A stretch of DNA of 64,000 nucleotides from Acinetobacter kookii. GTDB taxonomy: Bacteria; Pseudomonadota; Gammaproteobacteria; Pseudomonadales; Moraxellaceae. This document shows, one piece after another, positions 55,699 through 64,000 of this stretch; the first letter of the stretch is position 1, and every line of letters begins with the position of its first letter. The stretch lies in NCBI RefSeq assembly GCF_900096895.1, contig NZ_FMYO01000001.1, forward strand, positions 248,001 to 312,000, given 5' to 3'. The notes under the pieces were generated by a model, which searched no databases, was not told the DNA's origin, and saw only the letters and a program-made list of their open reading frames with translations. Both the position numbers and the translations under genes were made by a program.

Positions 55699-58600
55699 TT
55701 AATTCATGCCTGACTGATTCCATACTTTTTGCAATCGGGTTGGAGAAACCGGCATCTTTGTTTTCATTGGCTGTGAGAACAGGGAAATGCGGAACTCCTC
55801 GACCATAAAGTACAAATCTTTCAGGCGAGCGTCATTTTTAAACTTAAACAATTTTTCCATCCATGGGTCAACTTGATCGATGGCAGAATTGTCTCTTTGC
55901 AGGTTATTGGGCAAGCGTTCCAAACGCAAGACCAATGCCTTCAAATAGCGTGGAAATTCCTGCCAGATATCCGAAGATTTCACATATACACAGTTGGAAA
56001 GATTCATCAAATCAAGCTGATCCTCAATGTCATCGATATTTTTTCCAAAGATAGAATCGTCGAGAACCAATAATTTCCGACGAATATCCTGCCACTGGAT
56101 ATAAATATCGTTGAGTATAGATAATGCCACTTGACCATGAGTTAGGAAAGATTTTTTTACATTTAAAAGCAAGTTTTGAAATTCTTCAGCATTGACAGGA
56201 AGCTCATTTATGGTCATCTGGAGTGTGGCATAAACCAACATCTGCTCCAGTTGGGCCTTGTCACCCAGCGGTGAATAGGCCAAAGCCAGCGGTTTCGGAA
56301 TCTGTTTTTTCAGCTGACGAATCAAATCGCCTAGCTGCAAATAAACCAGGTGAATCACTCCTTCCCGATGCTGTTTAATGGCTTCAGCCTGATCATTAAA
56401 GGTCTGAATCACCATACCGGATTCATCTTTCGCTTCCAGCTTTGCAAATGCTTTGGTCGGTACCAATGCCTGATATTGTTTCACAACAACACCGGTCACT
56501 TTTTGCGAAGCTTCAAAAGTGAAATTTTCGGGGAAAGTCTTAAATTCGCCCTTTAACTGCTTGACTGGACTATGCGTTTCAGTACGGCAGCGTGCTTTCA
56601 GTTCAGATAGATCCCGGCCTTTTTCAATCACACGGCCCTTTTCATCAATCACTTTAATGAACGGCAGCAAATACTGTTCGACACGTTCAAAAGAAAAGTC
56701 TTTTTCGGTAATTTGTTCGCCGCGCAGCTGAAAAGACAGGAAGCTGAAAATATGCTCGCGTAAATTGACCGCATCTATTACCTTCATCAGTTTACGTGCG
56801 GTGTCCGGAATCGGCACCAGATTACGGCGTTTGTCTTTAGGCAAAGATTTTAACAAAGCTTCGATTAAATCCTGACGCCAGCCCGGAACCCCCCATGACC
56901 AGATGTTTTCATCCACTTGTGGCAAGGCCTGTACTGGAATTTTAACCGTTGCACCATCTTCATCATGACTCGGATCAAAACGGTAACTGGCCGCCAGACG
57001 CAATGTACCATTATGCAAATAATCCGGAAATTGCTGCGTGGTTGGACGGTCGTTCATCCACAGTGCATCATCTTCGACAAATAAATAGCGCGGATTTTGC
57101 GGCTCGACCGTTGCACGCCAGTCTTCAAAACTACGGAGGCTAGCCACTTCTGCCGGCACTTTAGAGGCATAGAACTGATAGATGGTTTCTTCGTCCACCA
57201 CCAGGTCACGACGACGCAGCTTGTCTTCTACCCGTTCCACTTCTTCCAGCTTCAGCAGGTTGTGTTTCAAGAATGGCGGCGTGATACCCAAATTCCCGGT
57301 GGTTAAAGCATCACGCAGGAAAATTTCATGTGCAGCAGCCTGATCGACCTTTTCATAGTTGACCTGACGTTTCGGCTCTACAATCAAACCGAATAATGAA
57401 ATCTGGTCATAGGCATTGACCACACCGGCCTTTTTCGACCAGTGTGGCTCGAAATAATGATGTTTCAGCAAATCACGCGCAGCCAGCAGAATCCATTCCG
57501 GTTCAATTTTTGCAAGTGTACGCAAGTACACCTGAGATGTTTCCACCATTTCAAAAGCCATCACCCACGGCGTATTGGTCTTATGCAAGGTGGATGCCGG
57601 GAAAATACGGGCTTTTTGCTGACGCACGGCCATAAACACATTGCGCTCATCAGTTTTATTAGCAATAAAAGACAATAAACCGGTCAGCAAGGCACGATGC
57701 AGGTTTTCATAGCTGGCTTTCTTTTCATTAAAGGACAGCTTCAAGCCTTTTGCCAAATCCACCAGCTGTTCATGAGTTTTTTTCCATTCCCGCAAACGCA
57801 GCCAGCTCAGGAAGTGATTGCGGGCAAAAGTACGACGCTTGTTTTCGCTCATACTTTCTCGATTGGCATGCAATGTTTCCCACAGTTTTAAATAAAACAG
57901 GAAATCTGAATCTGCTTCACGGAACAGCGCATGTTTTTGGTCTGCCTGCATCTGTTTATCCGCAGGACGTTCACGTGGATCTTGCACTGCTAGCGCAGCG
58001 ACGATGACCAGGACTTCATTCAGCACACCAAAATGCGCTCCACCCAAAATCATCCGGGCCAACCGAGGATCAATCGGCATTTTTGCCATCTGCTGACCGA
58101 TTTTGGTTAATCCACTGCTTTGAAGTCCTCCTTTATCAAATGGGGACTTAGGAGGATTTGCATTTGGATTTTGACCTTTAGGGGGATTTTTCTCAGAAAG
58201 TGCCCCAAGCTCAATCAGCAATTTACGGCCATCATTCACTAAGCGGTGATCTGGCGGCTCAATAAAGTCAAATTCTTCCAGTGAACCCAGATTCAGACTT
58301 TGCATTTGCAAAATCACCGAAGCCAGGTTGGTTCGTTTAATCTCGGGTTCGGTAAATTCAGGACGGCTCTGGAAATCTTCCTCAGAATACAATCGGATAC
58401 AGACACCCGGCGCAATACGGCCACAACGGCCTTTACGCTGATTGGCTGCCGCTTGAGACACTGCTTCGATCGGCAAGCGTTGCACACGGGAACGGTAGCT
58501 ATAGCGTGAAATACGCGCAAAACCGCTGTCGATCACATAACGGACATTGGGTACGGTTAAGGCCGTTTCAGCTACGTTGGTGGCAATAATAATGCGTCGC

Positions 58601-59622
58601 CCACCACCGCAAGGATTGAAAATCTTTTGCTGCTCTGCAATAGCTAAACGCGCATATAAGGGCAAAATTTCGGTGTGCCGTGGTCCATGCTTTTGCAGGG
58701 TTTCCTGCAGTTCACGAATTTCCTGTTCGGTACTGGCAAAGATCAGAATATCGGCATGTTCAGGATGGCCTTTTTGCTGTGCATCGGCAAAACATTCTTC
58801 TACCGCTTGTACCACTGCACGCGGCAGGTTTTCTTCAAAGTCATCAAACTCGTCGTCATCACTGCCGCCAATGCTCATTTCTGAAATGGGACGATAACGC
58901 ACTTCTACCGGATAACTGCGCCCTTCCACTTCAAAAACAGGTGCTCCGTTAAAGTAGTTGCTAAAACGGTTTACATCTAAGGTTGCTGAGGTGATGATGA
59001 CTTTTAAATCTTTGCGGCGTGGCAGAAGCTGCTTTAAATACCCCATGATGAAGTCGATATTCAATGAACGTTCATGCGCTTCATCAATAATAATGGTGTC
59101 GTATTTGGTCAAATAACGGTCATTAGCCAGTTCAGCCAGTAAAATACCGTCCGTCATCAAACGAACAATCGAGTCTTGCGAACCCTGCTCGTTAAAGCGA
59201 ATTTTAAAACCGATGGATTCACCCAGCTTCTCACCCACTTCTTCGGCAATACGCTGTGATACGCTACGCGCAGCCAGTCGACGCGGTTGGGTATGACCAA
59301 TCATTCCAGTTAACCCGCGACCGGCCAGCATGGCAATTTGTGGTAATTGTGTGGTTTTACCCGAACCGGTTTCCCCAGCCACAATAATCACTTGATGCTG
59401 TTGAATCGCTTCAATCAACTTGTCTTTATATTGGGTAACAGGAAGGTCTTGATTCAGCTTGATGTCCGGAACACGCTCAATACGCTCACGAACTTTATGA
59501 TTCGATTTTTCAAATAACTCTTGATATTGTTTTTCGTTGGCATCTTTACCTTTGCGGAGTCGATTTAAACGATGACAGTCACGAGCCATGACCAATTGAT
59601 CTACATTTAAATGACTGAACAC
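55699..59622 (-). CDS. hrpA: ATP-dependent RNA helicase HrpA with an in-frame insertion
   Basis: A DEAH-box helicase of about 1,307 residues. Motifs include GETGSGKTTQLP, IIIDEAHERSLN (DEAH), TSATL, and the helicase C-terminal QRKGRCGRIAPG (motif VI). HrpA acts on mRNA and stalled ribosomes in enterobacteria. The helicase-associated domain is interrupted around residues 477-501 by KNPPKGQNPNANPPKSPFDK and a few more residues, which are foreign to the family; sequence resumes as LTKIGQQMAKMPIDPRLARM. GTG at 59622 is preferred to the upstream TTG (59643) because AAGG lies at the right distance. Confidence 0.95.
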   Translation of the reverse strand: MFSHLNVDQLVMARDCHRLNRLRKGKDANEKQYQELFEKSNHKVRERIERVPDIKLNQDLPVTQYKDKLIEAIQQHQVIIVAGETGSGKTTQLPQIAMLAGRGLTGMIGHTQPRRLAARSVSQRIAEEVGEKLGESIGFKIRFNEQGSQDSIVRLMTDGILLAELANDRYLTKYDTIIIDEAHERSLNIDFIMGYLKQLLPRRKDLKVIITSATLDVNRFSNYFNGAPVFEVEGRSYPVEVRYRPISEMSIGGSDDDEFDDFEENLPRAVVQAVEECFADAQQKGHPEHADILIFASTEQEIRELQETLQKHGPRHTEILPLYARLAIAEQQKIFNPCGGGRRIIIATNVAETALTVPNVRYVIDSGFARISRYSYRSRVQRLPIEAVSQAAANQRKGRCGRIAPGVCIRLYSEEDFQSRPEFTEPEIKRTNLASVILQMQSLNLGSLEEFDFIEPPDHRLVNDGRKLLIELGALSEKNPPKGQNPNANPPKSPFDKGGLQSSGLTKIGQQMAKMPIDPRLARMILGGAHFGVLNEVLVIVAALAVQDPRERPADKQMQADQKHALFREADSDFLFYLKLWETLHANRESMSENKRRTFARNHFLSWLRLREWKKTHEQLVDLAKGLKLSFNEKKASYENLHRALLTGLLSFIANKTDERNVFMAVRQQKARIFPASTLHKTNTPWVMAFEMVETSQVYLRTLAKIEPEWILLAARDLLKHHYFEPHWSKKAGVVNAYDQISLFGLIVEPKRQVNYEKVDQAAAHEIFLRDALTTGNLGITPPFLKHNLLKLEEVERVEDKLRRRDLVVDEETIYQFYASKVPAEVASLRSFEDWRATVEPQNPRYLFVEDDALWMNDRPTTQQFPDYLHNGTLRLAASYRFDPSHDEDGATVKIPVQALPQVDENIWSWGVPGWRQDLIEALLKSLPKDKRRNLVPIPDTARKLMKVIDAVNLREHIFSFLSFQLRGEQITEKDFSFERVEQYLLPFIKVIDEKGRVIEKGRDLSELKARCRTETHSPVKQLKGEFKTFPENFTFEASQKVTGVVVKQYQALVPTKAFAKLEAKDESGMVIQTFNDQAEAIKQHREGVIHLVYLQLGDLIRQLKKQIPKPLALAYSPLGDKAQLEQMLVYATLQMTINELPVNAEEFQNLLLNVKKSFLTHGQVALSILNDIYIQWQDIRRKLLVLDDSIFGKNIDDIEDQLDLMNLSNCVYVKSSDIWQEFPRYLKALVLRLERLPNNLQRDNSAIDQVDPWMEKLFKFKNDARLKDLYFMVEEFRISLFSQPMKTKMPVSPTRLQKVWNQSGMN
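58116..58196. repeat. Dispersed-repeat-like insertion inside hrpA
   Basis: About 75-80 bp, in frame, encode the proline/lysine/glycine-rich peptide NPPKSPFDKGG. The DNA carries complementary CCTCC/GGAGG and CCCC/GGGG blocks typical of the short repeats seen between genes in many bacteria, where translation gives similar NPPxSPFxKGG peptides. It contains no stop in this frame and its length is close to a multiple of three. Confidence 0.65.
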
Positions 59623-60096
59623 AGATACCTTATCCCAAAACAAAAAATTGAACTGAGTATTTTACGCTGTAACGCAGCCAAGAGAAAGCCAGCCTGATAT
59701 TTATTGCTGCTATTTTTAAGCGCGACAAGCGTTAAAATCCTTCAGCTTTGGGCACCATCAAGACAATAAACCGGCACTTTATCACTCGGTTTTCCCTTGG
59801 CCAGCAGAATGAGAAACCAATAAAATGCTTTGCCCTAAAAACAAATTAAATTTTTAAAAATTTACCCTTGAATTTTACTTGTGCAACCTTCATGTTCTTA
59901 GGCAAGCTGAAAAACTGCATATTTGTCATTTAATAATCATTTTTAAATGATTGAATAGATAAAGAGTCAGATTTGGTGGAATTGTAGACTTTATATTAGT
60001 TAATTCGGTTTTTCCGATTTCAATAATGTAAAAATACTGTTTCAGCAATAAGAAAAAATTCGCTATCCTTTTGGAAATCAAATACAAACCTCAATC
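59623..60096. other. Non-coding region upstream of ahpC
   Basis: About 470 bp between hrpA and ahpC. It is AT-rich and contains one perfect short palindrome (listed separately). No gene is supported. The ahpC promoter should lie in the last 100 bp; an OxyR-type site was looked for but not clearly seen. Confidence 0.55.
59935..59952. promoter_or_regulatory. Perfect palindrome upstream of ahpC
   Basis: AATCATTT-TT-AAATGATT, two 8-bp arms with a 2-nt spacer, lies 157 bp before the ahpC start. A half-related TCATTTAAT precedes it. It could be an operator, but no known consensus was matched. Confidence 0.4.
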
Positions 60097-60108
60097 ATGG
60101 AGACAATG

Positions 60109-60672
60109 ATGAGCTTAATTAATACTGAAGTTAAACCATTTAAAGCAACTGCATTCCAAAACGGTCAATTTATTGAAGTGACTGAAGCTGATCTTAAAGG
60201 CAAATGGTCTGTTGTATTCTTCTACCCAGCTGACTTCACTTTCGTTTGTCCAACTGAACTGGGTGACCTTGCAGACAACTACGCTGAATTCCAAAAATTA
60301 GGCGTTGAAATCTATTCAGTTTCTACTGACACTCACTTCACTCACAAAGCTTGGCACGATTCTTCAGAAGAAATCAAAAAAATCCAATACGTAATGGTTG
60401 GCGATCCGACTTGGACTCTTGCTAAAAACTTTGAAGTATTAATCGAAGCGGCTGGTCTTGCTGACCGTGGTACTTTCGTAATCGATCCTGAAGGCAAAAT
60501 CCAGATCGTTGAAATCAACGCTGGTGGCGTAGGCCGTGATGCTCAAGAACTTCTTCGTAAAGTTAAAGCAGCTCAATACGTTCACGCTCACCCAGGTGAA
60601 GTTTGCCCAGCTAAATGGAAAGAAGGCGACGCTACTCTAGCTCCTTCAATCGACCTAGTGGGTAAAATCTAA
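60109..60672 (+). CDS. ahpC: Alkyl hydroperoxide reductase subunit C
   Basis: A 2-Cys peroxiredoxin that reduces peroxides, recycled by AhpF. The 187-residue protein begins [11 protein letters not shown], matching the usual start, so the ATG at 60109 is chosen over two upstream ATGs (60097, 60106); GGAG lies 6 bases before it. The peroxidatic Cys47 is in FTFVCPTE and the resolving cysteine in [10 protein letters not shown] near residue 166. A strong terminator follows. AhpF is separated from it by three unrelated genes. Confidence 0.97.
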   Translation: MSLINTEVKPFKATAFQNGQFIEVTEADLKGKWSVVFFYPADFTFVCPTELGDLADNYAEFQKLGVEIYSVSTDTHFTHKAWHDSSEEIKKIQYVMVGDPTWTLAKNFEVLIEAAGLADRGTFVIDPEGKIQIVEINAGGVGRDAQELLRKVKAAQYVHAHPGEVCPAKWKEGDATLAPSIDLVGKI

Positions 60673-60695
60673 TTTAAATTAGATTGAACTGATTC

Positions 60696-60727
60696 AAAAA
60701 AACCACGCTCTTTAGCGTGGTTTTTTT
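60696..60727 (+). terminator. Intrinsic terminator after ahpC
   Basis: A 14-bp stem AAAAAAACCACGCT/AGCGTGGTTTTTTT has a 4-nt loop and a T run, 24 bp beyond the ahpC stop. Confidence 0.92.
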
Positions 60728-61097
60728 GGTCAATCGTTTGTTGTTATATTTGATTTATGAAAGATATATATTAATAAACATTTGCAATTTCATTGTTTTT
60801 ACTCTGAGACTGTACTGTTTTAAATAGCCATTTTGAGAAAACCAAAGCTCATCCATAAACCCTTGCCATGGCAAAAATACAATAATCAATTGGCTAAATT
60901 AATAATGGAAAGGTGTACTTTGACAGTATTAATTTTTATCGGTTTTAGCTGGTGCTATATTTGAAAATAACAACAAATTAAATCTTAATTCCAAGCTACC
61001 TTTCAGCAATTATTTCTGTTATACATCAATTATGATCTTATCAGTATGGTCATGCTCAGTAAGACATCAAAACGCTTTGGTTATATATGAGGTGCTT
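60728..61097. other. Non-coding region after ahpC
   Basis: About 370 bp of AT-rich DNA between the ahpC terminator and the KTSC-domain gene. No gene, RNA or repeat is supported. It probably holds the promoter of the downstream gene. Confidence 0.5.
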
Positions 61098-61304
61098 ATG
61101 GGAACAATGCTTGTCGTAACTTCTTATAAATACAGTACATCATCACGCTATTTAAAAATTTTTTATAATAATGGTTCAGCTGAACTGTACCATCCTGTGC
61201 CTGAATTCATTTATAACAACCTGCTTCGCAGCAGTGATAAGGCAGCATTTGTCCATAAATATCTCGAATATGATTTGCACTTTACCCGGGTTTCGATTGA
61301 TTAA
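61098..61304 (+). CDS. KTSC-domain small protein
   Basis: A 68-residue protein similar to the KTSC domain (named for its occurrence at the C-terminus of lysyl-tRNA synthetases). The pattern TSYKYSTSSRYLKIFYNNGS followed by LYHPVPEFIYNNLL and a final helix fits the domain. Standalone copies are common and their role is unknown. ATG at 61098 is chosen because GAGGTG lies just upstream and the frame upstream of it does not match the domain. Confidence 0.72.
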   Translation: MGTMLVVTSYKYSTSSRYLKIFYNNGSAELYHPVPEFIYNNLLRSSDKAAFVHKYLEYDLHFTRVSID

Positions 61305-61305
61305 A

Positions 61306-61332
61306 AAAAATCAGGGTTTATCCCTGATTTTT
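61306..61332. terminator. Bidirectional terminator
   Basis: An 11-bp stem AAAAATCAGGG/CCCTGATTTTT has a 5-nt loop and A and T runs on both sides. It serves the KTSC gene on the plus strand and the O-methyltransferase on the minus strand. Confidence 0.88.
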
Positions 61333-61352
61333 AAATACCCTGAATTAATTTT

Positions 61353-61943
61353 TTATTTATAACAAATCATAAATAAGCCTGCGCCAATAGACAGGGTCAT
61401 ACTCATAAAACGTTCATCACTTTTCACCAACGCCATAAATTGTTTAACTTCTGCGGCATGCGAGATCACATTATCGACAAACATGACGCCATTTTCAGGA
61501 TGCAACATATGCTGCAAATACTGCCAGTAATCTACATAGGCATCCCGTTCGGCATCCAACAAAATAAAGTCATATTGCTGTTCGGCCTTTTCAAGAAAAC
61601 TTTGCGCATCCCCTATCCAAAAATCAATCACTTCACTCAGTTGTAGCTCTTGGGCATATTGCTGAGCTTGCTGGGTACGTGCCGGATCAATTTCCAAAGT
61701 AGTGACATGACCTTGGGAAGTCTGTGCTGCATTGGCGAGCCATAAAGTCGAATAACCTGTTGAAGTGCCAATCTCCAAAATATTTTTAGATTGTTGGATG
61801 CGTACCTGCATGGCTAAAAATAATGCAGAATCCGGCTCGATATTTCGATAACGCTGAATACGGTCTTTTTGCAAGGCATCAAACTTGATAAAACTTTGAT
61901 GCAGCTCCTGCATTCGTTTCTGGAATGTATCACTCATGCTCAT
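61353..61943 (-). CDS. Class I S-adenosylmethionine O-methyltransferase
   Basis: A 196-residue methyltransferase of the caffeoyl-CoA/catechol O-methyltransferase family. The cofactor motif ILEIGTSTGYSTLWLA is clear, followed by TTLEIDPARTQQAQ and FILLDAERDAYVDYW with the metal-binding aspartate. The substrate is unknown. ATG at 61943 is used (GGGA upstream); ATGs at 61958 and 61937 are alternatives. It converges with the KTSC gene on a shared terminator. Confidence 0.88.
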   Translation of the reverse strand: MSMSDTFQKRMQELHQSFIKFDALQKDRIQRYRNIEPDSALFLAMQVRIQQSKNILEIGTSTGYSTLWLANAAQTSQGHVTTLEIDPARTQQAQQYAQELQLSEVIDFWIGDAQSFLEKAEQQYDFILLDAERDAYVDYWQYLQHMLHPENGVMFVDNVISHAAEVKQFMALVKSDERFMSMTLSIGAGLFMICYK

Positions 61944-62005
61944 CACAGCTATTCCCATCTTATTATTCTGTTGAGTCTAGCGTTTATCGAGGTCGTTAAT
62001 CCAGT

Positions 62006-62227
62006 TCATGCGGTTTCTTGAATTAATTTAAATCGTGGAACCACTGCACCATTCTCGAGTGTGACCGTTTCCTGAAACATCTCCAAGGGACGTACCCACA
62101 TTGAATAATCGCCATATAAACATTGATAGACCACCAGTTTCTCGGCCGTTTCACTATGGGTAGCCACATGAAAGACCTGATATAACTTGCCTTTATAGTG
62201 TTGATAAATCCCGGATTTGAGTTGCAT
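62006..62227 (-). CDS. DUF1653-domain protein
   Basis: A 73-residue protein of the DUF1653 family. Conserved blocks are [36 protein letters not shown] and EMFQETV. Family function is unknown. ATG at 62227 (MQLKSG) is chosen; the longer frame beginning MIMMAS at 62266 lacks support. It lies 62 bp upstream of the O-methyltransferase and divergent from ahpF. Confidence 0.85.
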   Translation of the reverse strand: MQLKSGIYQHYKGKLYQVFHVATHSETAEKLVVYQCLYGDYSMWVRPLEMFQETVTLENGAVVPRFKLIQETA

Positions 62228-62491
62228 TTTTATGACCTTGTTAAAACATGATGCCATCATAATCAAAATTACCCAGAAGTATGCAGAAATTGATAAAAAA
62301 TGCTTTAATTTCTACTTAATACTTGAATATTCACACTAAACCAGCATTTACTTAAGACAGTATTTTTTGTAAAAAATTTATCAATCTATTAAACCGATTG
62401 TTTTTATAAAAATGAAATGTTTTACCTATTTAAATATTTATCTTAATATAGCTTTATTAAATCAGCATTTACTCCCTTGGAGACGTTAGCC

Positions 62492-64000
62492 ATGTTAGAC
62501 CAAAACACTTCAGTACAACTTAAAACACTCTTGCAACGTCTGGAAAGCCCGATTGAACTGGTCGCAACTCTAGATGGTTCGGACAAGTCGGATAAGATTA
62601 AAGAACTGGTGACTGAAATTGCAGCCTTATCTGATTTAGTCACGGCACGTTTCGACGGTACCAATAAACGTGCCCCAAGCTTTGGGGTAGCCAAGGTAGG
62701 TGAACAGCCGCGCGTCAACTTTGCCGGCTTGCCGATGGGACATGAATTTACCTCTTTAATTTTGGCCTTGCTGCAGGTGTCGGGTTATGCCCCAAAAGTG
62801 TCGGATGAGGTGTTGGCGCAGATCAAGGGGTTGAACCTGATGGCTGATTTTGAGGTGTTTGTATCGCTGAGCTGCCATAACTGTCCGGACGTGGTGCAAG
62901 CCCTCAACCTGATCGCGATCTATAATCCGGGCACCACCGCGACCATGATTGACGGGGCTTTCTTCCAGGAGGAAGTGGAACAGCGCAAAATCATGGCGGT
63001 ACCGATGCTGTTTCAGGACGGCAACCACATCGGTCAGGGCCGTATGACCCTGGAAGAAATCGTGGCCAAATTGGATTCCGGTTCATCGGCCAAAGACGCT
63101 GAAAAGCTGAATGCCAAAGACGCCTTTGATGTGCTGGTGATTGGCGGCGGTCCTGCCGGCAACACCGCAGCGATCTATGCGGCGCGTAAAGGCATTAAAA
63201 CCGGGATCGTGGCGGAACGCTTTGGCGGTCAGGTCATGGACACCATGGACATTGAAAACTACACCTCGGTACAGAAAACCCAGGGACCGAAATTTGCGGC
63301 CGAGATGGAAGCGCATGTACGTGCCTATGATGTCGACATCATGAACCTGCAAAAGGTTTCCGCGATCAAGGGCGCGGATGAAACCGGGAATGGCCTGGTG
63401 GAAGTCACTTTGGAAAACGGGGCGAAGCTTGAGTCGAAAACCATCATCCTGTCGACCGGTGCACGCTGGAGAGAGATGAACGTTCCGGGTGAGCAGGAAT
63501 ATAAAACCCGTGGTGTGGCCTACTGCCCGCACTGTGACGGTCCACTGTTCAAGGGCAAGCGTGTTGCGGTGATTGGTGGCGGCAACTCGGGTGTTGAAGC
63601 CGCGATTGACCTGGCCGGGATTGTGGAGCATGTAACGCTGGTGGAATTTGATACCAAACTGCGTGCCGATCAGGTCTTGCAGGACAAACTCAACAGCCTG
63701 CCGAATACCACCGTGATCATGAATGCGCTGTCGACTGAAGTAGTCGGTGACGGTTCACAGGTGACGGCACTGAAATATAAGGACCGTGCAACGGATGAGG
63801 AACACACGGTTGAACTGGCGGGAATCTTTGTACAGATCGGGCTGTTGCCAAACACGGATTTCCTGAAAGCATCAAAAGTTGAACTCAGCAACCGTGGCGA
63901 GATCGTGATTAACGAGCGCAACGAAACCAGTGTGAAAGGTGTATTTGCTGCCGGTGACTGTACCACGGTGCCATACAAGCAGATCATTATTGCCACCGGT
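62492..64000 (+). CDS. ahpF: Alkyl hydroperoxide reductase subunit F, 3' end outside window
   Basis: NADH-dependent disulfide reductase that recycles AhpC. The frame is open to the last base of the window, giving 503 of about 520 residues. An N-terminal thioredoxin-like module carries Cys128-His-Asn-Cys131 (LSCHNCPD), followed by a thioredoxin reductase-like part with FAD-binding VIGGGPAG near residue 213, the redox Cys345-Pro-His-Cys348 and NAD-binding VIGGGNSG. The ATG is preceded by GGAG 9 bases upstream. The body of the gene is about 60 percent GC in sampled 60-base lines, far above its neighbours and its own first 200 bases, which suggests a different origin. Confidence 0.96.
   Translation, partial: MLDQNTSVQLKTLLQRLESPIELVATLDGSDKSDKIKELVTEIAALSDLVTARFDGTNKRAPSFGVAKVGEQPRVNFAGLPMGHEFTSLILALLQVSGYAPKVSDEVLAQIKGLNLMADFEVFVSLSCHNCPDVVQALNLIAIYNPGTTATMIDGAFFQEEVEQRKIMAVPMLFQDGNHIGQGRMTLEEIVAKLDSGSSAKDAEKLNAKDAFDVLVIGGGPAGNTAAIYAARKGIKTGIVAERFGGQVMDTMDIENYTSVQKTQGPKFAAEMEAHVRAYDVDIMNLQKVSAIKGADETGNGLVEVTLENGAKLESKTIILSTGARWREMNVPGEQEYKTRGVAYCPHCDGPLFKGKRVAVIGGGNSGVEAAIDLAGIVEHVTLVEFDTKLRADQVLQDKLNSLPNTTVIMNALSTEVVGDGSQVTALKYKDRATDEEHTVELAGIFVQIGLLPNTDFLKASKVELSNRGEIVINERNETSVKGVFAAGDCTTVPYKQIIIATG

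Noticed and set aside
59643..59643. TTG at 59643 as the hrpA start
   Set aside because: No ribosome binding site precedes it, whereas AAGG precedes the GTG at 59622.
62443..63996. Several long minus-strand open frames opposite ahpF
   Set aside because: They lie antisense to a clear AhpF with intact motifs. Their openness follows from the high GC of the region; none has a recognisable product.
1..64000. tRNA or rRNA genes
   Set aside because: No cloverleaf with a T-arm GGTTCRA pattern and no rRNA-like stretch was recognised on either strand by eye; a covariance search was not possible.

Overview
The window looks like chromosomal DNA of an Acinetobacter species (Moraxellaceae, Gammaproteobacteria). 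This is inferred from gene content and order, moderate-to-low GC, an Hfq with a long glycine-rich tail, and runs such as cmk-rpsA-ihfB-lapA, murU-amgK divergent from lptD-surA, and hfq-miaA-mutL-tsaE. I see no rRNA, tRNA, transposase, integrated phage or CRISPR array. Most of it is housekeeping sequence, mostly on the minus strand.

Layout. 1-8 kb: two tandem MarR-type regulators (the first cut by the window edge), an SRAP-family abasic-site protein, an aldehyde dehydrogenase, malate synthase G, ZapE and an AraC-type regulator. 8-11 kb: a Baeyer-Villiger-type monooxygenase and a LysO-like exporter, then a non-coding stretch rich in hairpins. 11-19 kb (minus): pyrF, lapA, ihfB, rpsA, cmk, an SRPBCC protein, tadA, an acyl-CoA hydratase/hydrolase, ung and a QueD-like enzyme. 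19-22 kb: type II secretion minor pseudopilins gspH-I-J-K. 22-31.8 kb: a tightly packed envelope, replication and segregation block (TetR, tatD, pilZ, holB, kdsB, lpxK, msbA, exbD, exbB, parB, parA, rsmG). 31.8-37.5 kb: murU-amgK (peptidoglycan recycling) divergent from lptD-surA (outer-membrane biogenesis). 37.6-41.6 kb: hfq, miaA, mutL, tsaE. 41.7-47.3 kb: two pseudouridine synthases, an orphan RelB/DinJ-type antitoxin, a GNAT, a DUF441 membrane protein, an MFS transporter and metR. 47.3-54.6 kb is the least conserved part: a hairpin-repeat array, a small repeat protein, an ion channel, a PIF1-like helicase, a large PcfJ-like protein and a broken acyltransferase. 54.6-64 kb: a FabH-like ketoacyl synthase, hrpA, ahpC, a KTSC protein, an O-methyltransferase, a DUF1653 protein and ahpF running off the end.

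The envelope genes form a coherent set: KdsB, LpxK and MsbA make and flip lipid A-core, LptD inserts LPS, SurA folds outer-membrane proteins, and AmgK/MurU recycle MurNAc. The AhpC/AhpF peroxide pair is split by about 1.8 kb.

The most unusual signals are these. (1) A family of hairpin arrays with conserved linkers, 3-nt loops and stems that vary with pairing kept; one sits at the gspH/gspI junction and one just upstream of metR. (2) A roughly 25-residue in-frame insertion in hrpA that looks like a dispersed repeat. (3) An in-frame amber codon splitting an acyltransferase gene. (4) A sharp GC rise inside ahpF. (5) A small protein of unknown function built from YDY-type repeats.
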